This document shows, piece after piece, positions 1-9,560 of a stretch of 64,000 bases of DNA. Position 1 is the stretch's first letter; each line of letters starts with the position of its first letter. The position numbers were made by a program, and so were the translations under genes. This DNA comes from Montifringilla adamsi (Eukaryota; Chordata; Aves; Passeriformes; Passeridae). The notes below the pieces were generated by a model. It searched no databases. It saw only the letters and a program-made list of their open reading frames with translations, and was not told the DNA's origin. The stretch covers positions 1,907,967 through 1,971,966 of the forward strand of contig JAGGNK010007115.1 in NCBI GenBank assembly GCA_017590115.1. Reading direction: 5' to 3'.

Positions 1-80
1 TTGTTGCCATGGTGACGGGAAAAGGCGGGAAAGTGCCTGAGGGAGGTGTCATGGCGGCCGGGGCGGCCCTCATGGAACCG
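1..80. promoter_or_regulatory. Promoter-like GC-rich fragment at the window edge
   Basis: The first 80 bases differ in style from what follows. They hold an RFX X-box-like palindrome (gttgccatggtgac, 3-16), an E2F-like ggcgggaaa (about 25-33) and a GC-rich stretch with ATG codons. The ATG at 51 opens only a ten-codon frame before a stop. This could be the edge of a promoter or 5' exon of a neighbouring gene to the left, cut short by the CR1 copy that starts at about 82. I cannot name that gene. The motif matches are visible; the promoter role is inference. Confidence 0.25.
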
Positions 81-81
81 T

Positions 82-205
82 AGGAAGGACGTTGAGATTG
101 AAAGTGTCCAGAGGAGAGCAACAAGATGAAGGGCTTGGAACGCAAACGTTTGGAAGAACGGCTGAGGGAGCAGGGGTTGTTTAGCCTGGAAAAAAGGAGA
201 CGCGG
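82..205 (+). mobile_element. CR1 LINE fragment (internal 3' part)
   Basis: The segment reads like avian CR1 consensus in forward orientation: 'gtccagaggagagcaac' followed by 'cggctgagggagcagg' and 'ttgtttagcctgg'. It is a truncated piece without the CR1 3' terminus, which fits the usual fragmentary state of CR1 in bird genomes. It is strong evidence for an avian source. Confidence 0.8.
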
Positions 206-895
206 GGGTGGCAGGGTTTCATCCCAGCTCCAACCCCTCTGGTTTCCCCCGGAAAATTCCAGAGAGCCCCCCGCTGGTTTTAGGCTGCTCAATTGAACAC
301 GTTTGTGCTCTTTGTTCTGCTTTTATTCCCAAATATTCGTTGTTGAGGCCTTTCCTGTGACTCTGGTCCTGTTGGGGGAAAGGGAAAAGAAAGAGGGGAT
401 GGGAGAAAGGGGAATAAAAGAGGAAGAGAAGGGAAGTTTGGCTCTTCCGCGGGAGATGTGGATCTTGATGAGATTTGTGGAATTCTCTGGCTTGGGAAGA
501 GTGCTTTTTTCCAGCTGGCAGAACTTCAGCATGAACCCGGCAGGTGTGGGCATAATTCCCGGATTTCCACAGGGAATCCCACGCTCCAGGTGGATTTTAA
601 AAGCACCTCCCCATTCCTGCAAAGCTTGGGGGATCACTCCTCTTTTGGAAAACCAGGGATGTACAAAAAAAGCAGGATTTGGAGGGAATTATTGCTCAGA
701 TTCCAGCTTCTCCCAGCACCTCAGAGCTTTGAGGGCAATTTGGGAAGGATTATGGATATCCCTGCTGGATTACAACAGCGCTGGGAGAATTCCACCCTCC
801 AATCCTGTTTTCTCCCAATCCTCCTCACCCTCTGCTCTGGAGCTGGTTAGCTCTTGGAATAATCCCTGGAATGTAAATTATCCCAGGTCTGTTCT
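206..895. other. Intergenic, no gene seen
   Basis: Unique-looking sequence between two CR1 fragments. Open frames cross it (for example 303-974 on the + strand) but they resemble no family I know, have no matching splice context and continue into CR1 sequence, so I treat them as chance frames. Confidence 0.5.
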
Positions 896-960
896 GGGGT
901 TTCACAGAATTGCTAGGTTGGAAGAGACCTTTAAGAATCTTTTCGGATCTTTTCCAAGGA
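896..960 (-). mobile_element. CR1 LINE 3' end fragment
   Basis: 'ttcacagaattgctaggttg' followed by 'gaagagacctttaagaatc' is the reverse complement of a CR1 3' terminus, so the element lies on the minus strand and is very short. Confidence 0.7.
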
Positions 961-2320
961 CAAATGGGATCTGACAGAATTTCTGGGATTTACCGTGTAG
1001 GAAAGTGCTGATGTAATTTATTTAATTCCTTCATGGAAAAGAGGGATAGAGGATTTTTTTGGGATCCTGGCAGCAATTTGGGAAGGGTGGATGAGGGATG
1101 CAAAAACCATCCCTGGGACAGCTCAGGAAAGGGAAAAGAGCCCGTCCCTCCCGTCTTTCCCAGTTTTCCAGCCTAATAAAAGGATCAGGGATGGATTGAT
1201 CCTCCTGGGGAGGGCAGAGGGACACAAGTGTCCCCTCATCCCGGTGTTCCCGTGTCCCCCATTCCCGCTTTTCCCGGCACACATTCCTCCATGTGCCTGC
1301 GGCGCTGCCGCCGTGCAGGAGCCGCTCGCCCACGCAGCTCCAATTCCCCGTCTGGAGCTGGGAAAAAAACCTGGAGCGATCCCAATCCCAACATTCCCGG
1401 CTGGCTGCTCCCGGTGTGGAGGGACGGGAGCGGGGGGGAGGCACATCCAAGGGAATTTTGAAATTAAGGAATGTGGCTGTGCCGCACGGAGGGGTTTTTA
1501 GCCGGGATGGAGGGGATGCGAACACAGGGATTTTCTTCCCGGCGTTTGGAGCAGGGGATTCTCCGGGATAAAGGGAAAAGTCGGATGTGCTGGGATTTGG
1601 AGAAGGAAGGGGGGGGATCTTGAATATTCCAGGTGTTGCTGGCTCTGATCCCAGCACTGTGCCTGGAGTTTTGTGGGATTCCTTGTTTTCCACTCAGGGA
1701 ACATTCCTTGTTTTCCAAAACAAATCCCTCTTTTGGGAGATGCCACATAGAAAAGCAGGAAGGGAACGGGAGCTTCCCTATAAAATATTCACTGGCTCAG
1801 CTCCGCTGGAGCCTCCTGAGGAATTTTGGGAACTGGGATAATGAGGCTCCACTGCTCTTCCTGCATTTCTGCCTCCTCCTGGCTCATCCCTTATTAATGT
1901 GCCCTTTCCATGACTTTTCGGGATGGCTCTTCCTGCAGGAGCTTTTGATCCCTTTGTTCCTGCTCGAGGAAGGGAAAACACCGCTGGAAAAGTGGGAGCA
2001 GGGAATTTCCTTCATAGAATTTTTTTTGATTGATGGAATTTTATGCCCTGCCATGGATAGGGACACTGGAATTCTTCCATCCCAGCCTGGAAAACATTTT
2101 TATGGGAAAGAAGGAGGAATTATTTTCCTCCTAGGATCTTCTGGAGCACAAGAGGAGCCTCCTGGAAAAGCTTTCCCATCCCAGGAGGAACCTGGAGGCT
2201 CCTGCTGCTCGGATCATTCCCAGGATGGATCATTTATCCCATTTCCACCTCTTTTTATCCTAAAATCCCACTTTTTTTTGTGGGATTGATTCTGGTGGTC
2301 AGGCCAGGATGATCCTGGAT
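961..2320. other. Intergenic, no gene seen
   Basis: Apparently unique sequence rich in ggaat/attcc words. The open frames at 1,031-1,693 (minus) and 1,633-2,289 (plus) have no recognisable domains and are low-complexity in Pro, Gly and Ser. I see no RNA gene, repeat array or regulatory site that I can support. Confidence 0.45.
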
Positions 2321-2324
2321 TGCT

Positions 2325-2560
2325 CCTGGAATGGTTTGGATTGGGAAGGGATCTTAAAGCTCATCCCATTCCAACCCCAACACTTCCCATTATCCCAATC
2401 CTCATCCAACCTTTCATTGGACACTTCCAGGGATCCAGGGATTCCACAGCTTCTCTGGGAATTCCATCCCAGCCAGGAATTCCTTCCCAATATCCCATTT
2501 ATCCCTGCCCTCTGGCAGTTGGAAGCTATTCCCCCTTTTCCCATCCCTCTTCATCTTTCC
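2325..2560 (-). mobile_element. CR1 LINE fragment
   Basis: It starts at the reversed 3' end with 'tggaatggtttggattggg', continues through 'cacttccagggatccaggga' and 'ttccacagcttctctggga', and ends near 'gaattccttcccaatatccc'. This order is the reverse complement of the CR1 3' region. Confidence 0.85.
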
Positions 2561-3867
2561 TGAAGATTTCAATCATTCCCACCCAGCTGAGGGGATTTTC
2601 CTGGAAAAACCAGAAAAGGTGGTTTTATCCCACTTTTTTAATGCCTGGAATTCTCCATCCTTGGAATGGAAAGAGGAAAATCCAGGAGAGTGGGAACACC
2701 GGGAATTCAAACCGAGAGTAAACCGGGAGTGGGAGAGATTCCAGCGGGAGTGAGGTCAGCGGGAATCCTCGGCAGGAAAACCCGGCTGGTTCCCATGGAA
2801 ACGCCCAGCCAGGATTTCACATTCCACGAGTTTCAAGTCGGCATTCCTTAAAAAAAAGGGAAAAACCCAGGGAGGGAATCCTGAGGGAACCCCTCCACCA
2901 CCTTTAATTTTCCTTCATGGAATGCATGGATAAATAGGGAATATTTGGGAGTGGAGCACAATTCCAGGAAGCTGCTCCCAGTTCAGACACTTCCAGGTGA
3001 TTTTTCAAGATTCCAGAGGGTTTGGAATAATTTTGCCATGGGATAATCAGTGGCACAAGGAGCTCGTTGGAAACTAAAGGAATTTTAGGGGATGAATGAA
3101 AGAAAATTAAGGGAAAAAAGGGAATAAGAGGGGCTTGGAGGTAAAGAATCCATAAAAATCCTGATTTTCCTATTGGGAAAAATACAAAATTGCTGGATTT
3201 GGGAGGAAAAAGGAATTTTAAGAATGAGAGGTTGCCATGGGCAACTGGAATTCCAGCCCCGAGGTGGGAATTCAGGAATTCCTGAGTGGAGCAGGGATTC
3301 CCTTCCAGCAGCAAAGCCTGTGGAAGAGGAAAATCAGGAAATGCAGCTGGAAAATCCAATTAAAAAGAATTTTAAAAAGGCAAAATTCCCAGGTTGGAGC
3401 TGTTGTGGATCCTGAAGGGTTGAAATTGTGGGCGAAAATGGGAAGGGGTTTTCTGGGATGAAGTGGGATGAGTGGGAATGGGAATTGACAAAAATATTCC
3501 ATAATTGATCCACAAAAAGTCAAATCATCTGGATTTTTGGGGACGATTCCCAAACTCCAGTGGCAGCTCTGGGCTGGGCAAATTTGGCAATTCTCTCCCC
3601 AGAGAGAATTCCAAAAGAAATCCATGGATTTAGCTATGAACCAGGAGTAATGATGAAACTGGATTGGGAATTTTGTTATTCCTTATCTCCTTTGGGATAC
3701 ACCAGATTGATTTATTGGAGCTAAAATATCCCAAAAATCCCCTTTAAACAGAAAACAAACCAGGAATGAACCCCATGGACAGCCCGGAATCTTGGGAAGC
3801 TGCTCCAGCTTTGCCTGGGAATCCTGCTGGAATGAAAACCCCCCTGCAGAGCAATCCTGAGCCTCTG

Positions 3868-4012
3868 GAATCATGAAATTAGAGAATGTTTTGGGATGGA
3901 AAGCTCAGCCTGTTCCATCCCAACACCTTCCACAATTCCAGGCTGTTCCAAGCCCCATCCAGCCCGGCCTTGGACATTCCTGGGATGAGGCAGCCACGGA
4001 TTCTTTGGGAAT
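3868..4012 (-). mobile_element. CR1 LINE fragment
   Basis: Diverged reversed CR1 3' region: 'caacaccttccacaattcc' then 'gctgttccaagccccatcc' and 'cggccttggacattcctgg'. The extreme 3' end is poorly preserved. Confidence 0.75.
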
Positions 4013-4294
4013 GCTGGGATTTTAGGGAAAATCATGGAAAATGCTGTTCCTGAGGGATTTTGGGATGGAGGCCGGGCCGGACATTGAGAAGAGGAGGAGA
4101 GCAAAGGAGATAAAAGGAAAATTCCTGAATTGTCCTTGGAATGTGGGATGGGAATGGGAAGAACCTCCCGGGCCCTGGAGGGAGCTCATTCCTGCCTTTC
4201 CCAATCCCACATTAACCCCATTATCGCGTTTCTAAAACTCCCTCTGGGGAGGCTCCTTTCAGCCTCTGGATCATTCCCAAAGATTTGTTCTTGT

Positions 4295-4386
4295 TCAGGC
4301 TTTTAGAGCCAAAGCCAGGCTTTACAAAGCCGGGCTTTTAGAGCCAGAGCCAAGCCTTAGAGTCCAAACCGGGCTTTCAGAGGCCT
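4295..4386. repeat. Degenerate ~30-bp tandem repeat
   Basis: Three imperfect copies of a unit like 'cttttagagccaaagccagg', each followed by a variable tail, run head to tail. This looks like a short decayed minisatellite. Confidence 0.5.
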
Positions 4387-4399
4387 CCCATGAATATTT

Positions 4400-6969
4400 T
4401 AGGCTGGAGCAGCACAGGGATGAAACCCTGCAGGGATGGGAGATGCTCCAGGGGGAATTTTCCAGAATCTTCCAGCTGGATTTGCTGGGATGAGCTCAGA
4501 TTCTCCGGGGTATCCTTCTCTTAGAGTCTGGAGTATCCAGGGAAAGCTCTGGAACGGGAAATGTTTTGTCTTCTGGAGTTGGGATCAGCTGTGATTTCAT
4601 CCCCATGTGGGCTGGGGTCTCCCAGTTTTCCTGGTTTTTTGTGGTTTTGTGAGGGAATTCCCAGCTCTGCAGCCCCTCTGCACTAGGAATTCCAGGGGCC
4701 TTCAGAGCTGGGGCTGCGTCTCCTCATTTCTATCCCAAAAAAAACCCCAGGATAATTTGGCCAAGAACAGAGGTTCCGGAGCTCTCACCTCATTTTTTCG
4801 GGATCACCAAATCATTTGGGCTCATTTGACCCCTCCTGATCCCGGTTTTTAGAGGCCAGATAAGGAGCTCATCCCAATTATTCATGGACAAGATGATTTC
4901 CTTTTTTTCTGGCTTCATTCCTTCCTTGTTATCCCCAAAAAATGAACATCCAGGCCAGGAGGCCAAGGAATCTCCCAGATAACAAAGAAAAATTAAATTA
5001 CTTTATTCCTCCCTGGCCCAAGGAGGTGAATTCCTCCCTGAACTCATCCCTGAGGATTATCAGGAATGAACTCCAACTTTTCCAAGGTTTTTAACCTGGC
5101 CCAAAGGTTCCCTAACCTCATTCTGGATTGAAAATTCCGATCAGAGAAGTGCTGAGCTTCCCAAAAAATAATCACAGCTTGAAAGCAGAATTCTGGGAAT
5201 TGGAGGTGCCGACCTGAATTTCGGGAATGCAAAGTTTGGATGAGGGAAGGAACTTTGTAGGGAATATTTAGGAAGTGCAGGTGGCTTGATTCCATTATTC
5301 CCAATATCCAAAATTCCCTTAAAAATTGATTTCTTGGAAAACATCAGCATTTCCTTCTCATGGTTTTCCCATGTTTCATGAAATCCAGGGATTTGGATGC
5401 CTGGGATTCAGGAGCTCCTGCGTGATCCAACCGGCTCCAAAGGAAATCTGCGAGCTCTTTCCCTGCTCCTGGAAGAGCAGAAGGAAATTCCCGTGAGGAT
5501 CAGATCGTATCCAAGGATTTTTCCCATATTTAAAGGGCAGCCCCAAATCCTTCCCAGCAGGATTTTCCCTTTTTTCCCTGGAAAAGAGGCTGCCAGCAGA
5601 GGGCACACAATCGATGGAGATGGGATCCTGCTCCCAGCTCTTCCCGAACCCCTTTTCCAAGAGGACAAATGGAGGCAGGAAGCGACATTCCCAAGGTTGG
5701 AGAGGATCGGGAATGGGATCTGGGATCCACCAGAACTTCCAGGAGTTTGGGATGTGGTTATGGATCAGAAATCCCTGGCTGCTCCTTCCCAGGGATCGGA
5801 AATCCCTCTGAACTTCCAGGTGTTTCTACTTTAGGATGAGAAATCCTAACCCTTCCCATGAATCTTGGATCCCTCAGAACTTCCAGGAGATTGGGATGTG
5901 ATTAAGGATCATCGGTCCCTGAATTTTCCCTCTTAGGCCTGGTGGGAACACCATAAATCCCAATAAAACCAGCAGAGCATTAAAGGAACCGGGAGTGATC
6001 CATAAAAAATCATGGAAAGAGCTGGATGTGACTCCCAGAGCAGGAACAAATCCTGGCTGTTGTTCCCTGGCACCTTTGGAATGTGGTTTGTCCTTCCTGA
6101 TCCATCCTCAGCTGGAACATTCCCTGCTCCATCCCAAAGTTTAGCAGGGATGTAAATTCCCCTCTGCATGCACTCCCTGATCTTGGATTTTACTTTGAGG
6201 CTGGAAGGGAAAAGCCAAAAAATTTCTGGGATGGAAAAGGGATTGGGAGGCTCCACAGATCCCAAATTCAGTGATTTCTCCTAAAACATCCTGAATTTAT
6301 TAATCCTGACATTTCCTGCATGGATCCCTGGGTGGATGAACTCCTCCAACACATCCAGCTCTCCATAAGCATCCTGGATAATTAATTTGAGGAATTAGCA
6401 GCAATTCCAATTATTTTGTTCCCTCGGATTTGGGATTTGGTGCCACCAAGGGGAAAGGGGAAGGGAATGGAAAGGGTGAGAACTGTGCAAAGCAGGGATT
6501 GCATTGCAGATTCCACAATTTGCTCCCAGCTCATTAGGACAAATCCTAAATTCCAAAAGGAAGCTGTGGTTGGGAGTTGGTGGAGCTCTTCTGGAGTTTC
6601 CCACTCTGGAATTCTCCAGCTCGGGACAAAGAATTCTAGAGGGAAACAGGAGGTGGAGTCAAATGGGAATGGGAGAAGGAGGGGCCAAGAGATGCCTCGA
6701 CCCCATCCCAAAGGCAGGCAGTAAAATTCCCGGTTTTCCAGCGGGGTGTCAGGACAGCAGGATGCTCCGGAGAGTGCTGGATCCATCCCCAACTCCATCC
6801 TCCAATCCACCCCCAAATCCATCCTCAGAGCTGCATGAGGATTTATTCCCTCCTGTAATTCCTGAGGATCCCACAAGGGATTGGGAGGAGCAGGGCAGAT
6901 CTTGCTCTGTTTATTCCAGGGTTAATTCCATGGGGTTGGAATTAGTTAAAGTTGATTTTTTTTTTTTTT
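4400..6969. other. Intergenic, no gene seen; one local duplication
   Basis: No coding gene is recognised. A segment at about 5,728-5,780 ('agaacttccaggagtttggg' and what follows) recurs at about 5,873-5,920 with a few changes, a local duplication about 145 bp apart. Frames at 5,397-5,834 and 6,382-6,876 are featureless. Confidence 0.45.
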
Positions 6970-7025
6970 CCACATGGACACCTTCCACTATTCCAAGATG
7001 CTCCAAGCCCCATCCTTGAATAATC
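6970..7025 (-). mobile_element. CR1 LINE remnant (weak)
   Basis: 'acaccttccactattccaag' followed by 'atgctccaagccccatcc' is the reversed CR1 signature, about 50 bp only. It follows a run of T at about 6,957-6,970. Confidence 0.5.
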
Positions 7026-7970
7026 CCAGGGATGTGGCCAGAGCAAGGATCCTCCTCATCATTCTGGGATTCTCTTTCCCAGAGTCAGGAATCCCAAAAT
7101 CTTGGGAAACAATGTGCCTGAGACCCCCACGTGAGCTGGAAACCCCACATCCTTCAGAATTCCCACAAACTCACCCCAGTTTCCATTGAAAACATTGGCA
7201 AAAAGGGCAGGAAACAGAGAGAATTCAACCCCAGGGAAGGAATTCAAGCAGAATTCAACTGGAAGGAGATCCAGGTGATTCCCTTCGGATTTTCCCATGT
7301 GTCTCATCCCAATCTTTCATCCCATATCCCTCCTATCCCTGTGGCATTCCCACAAGCAGCCCCTGCACACAGGTTGGATCATCCTGATGAATTTTTGGGA
7401 ATGCTTGGATTCCATCCTCGAGATCTTTTCCATTCCCCTCTCTCCTGCTTGGCGGGGCTTTTCCCTTTGTATCCCACACTAAAATCGCCACACCCTGTTC
7501 ATCCCAACCCGGGAACATCCCATAAAACCTCGGAATCGCCTCTAGATCCCAGCTCTTTAGGAGCTCCATTAGGCTCAGCTTTGGGTGCTTTGAAAGCCGC
7601 CTGACCTCTCTTCCCAATCAATTCCCAGTTATTAACCGGGAAGAACATCGGGAGCTGCATTTGCAAATGGAATGTGCTGCTGGATAATGAACTCGCACTC
7701 CTGAAAACATTCCAGGGGACGGGAACACATCCACTCCCGGATTTCAATCCCATCCCCGCACCCCCAGCCTGAGAGAATTCACGGAATTCCAAGGAATTCA
7801 AAGGGATACAACTTCCCGAGCGGAGTTGAAGGGCTGGAGCCTGTGAGGACTTTCCCTGAGCTGTTTCTTGGGATCTCTGGGAGTTTCTTGGGAGTTAAAC
7901 CTTGGAGCAGCTGAGCTGCGAGCTTAGAGCCGAGCTTAGTTATTAAACCTCTCCTACCTCCAACCTGGGC
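7026..7970. other. Intergenic, upstream flank of the CpG island
   Basis: No gene recognised. The sequence becomes less ggaat-rich towards the CpG island. The segment at about 7,850-7,960 repeats short gagctgagct/gagcttag words. No TATA box stands out. Confidence 0.4.
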
Positions 7971-8435
7971 TCATCCAGGGGCTGGGGGAGCGCCGGAAGG
8001 GGCGACCCCCCTTTTTGGGGCTTCATCTCCCTTTTTTAGGGGCGCATCCCCCCCTTTTTGGGGTCTCCCCCCTTTGGAGGTGCCGGAGCCGCGCAGCCCT
8101 CGCAGGATGGAGCGGAACCAAACCTCCCGCTCCAAATCCTCTCCGCCCGCCCGGGGATGCTTTGGGGGGGTCCCCGGCTCGTTGCCCCCCACCCATGGGT
8201 GCGCTCCCGTCCCGCAGCGCCGCGCGGAGCCCGAACAAAGGCGGGGGAGGGGGCGATGCGGGGCTGCCCCGGCTCCTCCCGGCCCCCGCCCCCGCCGCCC
8301 CCGCTCTCCCCTCCCCTCGCTCTCCCTCCTCCCCCGGTAAATCCGAAGTTTCCTGTTGGGCACGGGCGAAGCTCGGCGGAGCTGCCTCCTCCTCGCTCCT
8401 TGGGATTTACCGTCGGGAGAGGCTCGGGAACGGCC

Positions 8436-8490
8436 CCCGCCACCTCCTCCTCCTCCTGCTCTTCCTCCTCCTCCTCCTCTCCCCAGCCTT
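8436..8490 (+). repeat. (TCC)n-like pyrimidine tract in the promoter
   Basis: A nearly pure pyrimidine run built on cct/tcc triplets, interrupted by single 'tgc' and 'ctt' units. It lies about 200-250 bp upstream of the proposed exon 1 donor. Mirror-symmetric pyrimidine tracts of this kind can form triplex DNA and are common in CpG-island promoters; a role here is inference. Confidence 0.6.
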
Positions 8491-8499
8491 CCTCCATCC

Positions 8500-8690
8500 T
8501 CCATCCCCGCGGGCGGGCGCCGCACGCCGAGCCCCAACCCCTCCCTTCCCCCCCCCGCTGGATTTTGGGGGTGCCACCGTGCCTGGCGGGGGGGGCTCGG
8601 CCACCCCCCGGAGCCGCGATTGTCGCCGGTCCCATGTGAGCTGCAAGGCACGGCTATGCCCCTGGGGACACCGCGCTCCGCCCAACTGAG
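8500..8690 (+). other. CACNA1H: Probable non-coding first exon (start unknown)
   Basis: The coding exon is preceded by a good 3' splice site at 8,935, so an upstream 5' UTR exon is expected. The best donor nearby is at 8,690/8,691 (actgag|gtagga), giving a 245-bp intron (8,691-8,935) with a branch-like ctgac at 8,911. The left limit is arbitrary because no transcription start can be read. An alternative is that transcription begins inside the later exon and this exon is not used. Confidence 0.4.
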
Positions 8691-8935
8691 GTAGGACACC
8701 CCCCAAGAATCCACCATTCCCCAAAACCAAACGCCTGAAGGCTCCTCCGGGGGGTCCCCGAAGGGTGGGGGACACCCCCAGCTCGCCGTGGGGGGCGGGA
8801 GCGGCCGCGCCCGGGCGGAGGCTCGACCTCCCCCCGCCCGCCTTTGTTGTGGCTGGAGCGCCGGGACCCGGCGGAGCATCCCCGGGAGCCGCGGCGGAGG
8901 GAGCCCGGCCCTGACCCGCTGCCCTCGCCCCGCAG

Positions 8936-9243
8936 GTGCCGCTGGCCGCGACCATGAGCGCCGGCGAGAGCCGCGAGCCGCCGCGCCCGGCCGAGGTGCG
9001 GGTGCCCATCACGGCGCTGCCGGCGCCGCGCCGCCCCGCCGAGCAGCCGCCCGAGGATGCCGGCAGCGGCTCCGGCAGCGGCTCCGGCTCCAGCAGCGGC
9101 TCCCCCGGCCGAGAGCCGCCCGCCGAGCTGGGCTCCGAGGAGGAGGAGCAGGTGCCTTACCCGGCGCTGGCACCCACCGCCTTCTTCTGCCTCAAGCAAA
9201 CCACCCGCCCGCGCAGCTGGTGCCTCAGGCTGGTCTGTAACCC
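8936..9243 (+). CDS. CACNA1H: CACNA1H first coding exon (Cav3.2 N-terminus), CDS from 8,954
   Basis: This exon encodes the cytoplasmic N-terminus of the T-type calcium channel pore subunit. The exon follows an acceptor (ccccgcag, ending 8,935). The ATG at 8,954 has A at -3 (gcgaccatga) and is the first in-frame ATG. Residues 1-97 begin [10 protein letters not shown]. They include the Cav3.2-like AEVRVPI near residue 13, a Gly-Ser run at about 37-50, an acidic EEEE at 62-65, then VPYPALAP and [14 protein letters not shown], the conserved motif just before S1. The codon for Pro97 is split (cc|c): the exon ends after 'aaccc' at 9,243, where the U12-type donor atatccttt begins. Reading on past 9,243 gives intron, not protein. 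The AEVRVPI start and later exons favour CACNA1H over CACNA1G or CACNA1I. The Gly-Ser run is a length-variable tract. Confidence 0.93.
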
Positions 9244-9253
9244 ATATCCTTTC
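9244..9253 (+). promoter_or_regulatory. CACNA1H: U12-type AT-AC 5' splice site
   Basis: The intron begins atatcctttc, an exact match to the minor-spliceosome donor consensus ATATCCTT. No GT donor here restores the frame. Using AT joins aac-cc to c-tgg in the next exon and yields the family-conserved Asn-Pro-Trp-Phe-Glu. AT-AC introns at conserved positions are known in voltage-gated sodium and calcium channel genes. Confidence 0.93.
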
Positions 9254-9560
9254 CCTCGGGACACCCCCGGGACACCGCGACACCCCCGGGACCCTCCCCG
9301 TGGCCGGAGCATCCCGGCGGAGCTGCGCGTCCCCGCTGCCGGCAGCGCCCCGGGGATGCCACGGAGCCACCGGCGTGTCCTCGGTGTGTCCCCAGTGCCA
9401 GCTCGGAGAGGGGGACGAGGGGGATTTGTGGCAGCGGGACACGCAGGGTGCGTGTCCCCGGTGTCCCCCGTGTCCCCCGTGCTGGGGACACGCCAAGGTC
9501 CCGCAGCGGCTCCGTGCGAGTGTCCGGGACGGGCAGGACGGAGCCGCTCGGGGGGTGCGG

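Larger units (their letters stand above)
8080..9560 (+). promoter_or_regulatory. CACNA1H: CpG island and probable CACNA1H promoter
   Basis: Base composition changes abruptly to GC-rich with dense CpG. GC-box-like runs occur (such as 'cccccgcccccgccgccccc' near 8,284) and there is no convincing TATA box, which fits a TATA-less CpG-island promoter. The island covers the proposed non-coding exon, the first coding exon and the start of the giant intron, as expected for the 5' end of a vertebrate gene. The transcription start cannot be set from sequence alone. Long open frames on both strands here (for example 7,971-8,879 and 8,654-9,610 on the minus strand) reflect the high GC content. Confidence 0.75.

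Noticed and set aside
9244..9400. A GT donor for the first coding exon (for example gtaacc at 9,237)
   Set aside because: Using it would remove the conserved Cys-Asn-Pro codons or break the frame into Trp-Phe-Glu. The AT-AC pair keeps both.
9244..9560. REST/NRSF silencer element known from mammalian CACNA1H
   Set aside because: I looked for the 21-bp consensus near the first coding exon and saw no convincing match by eye. A matrix scan would be needed.
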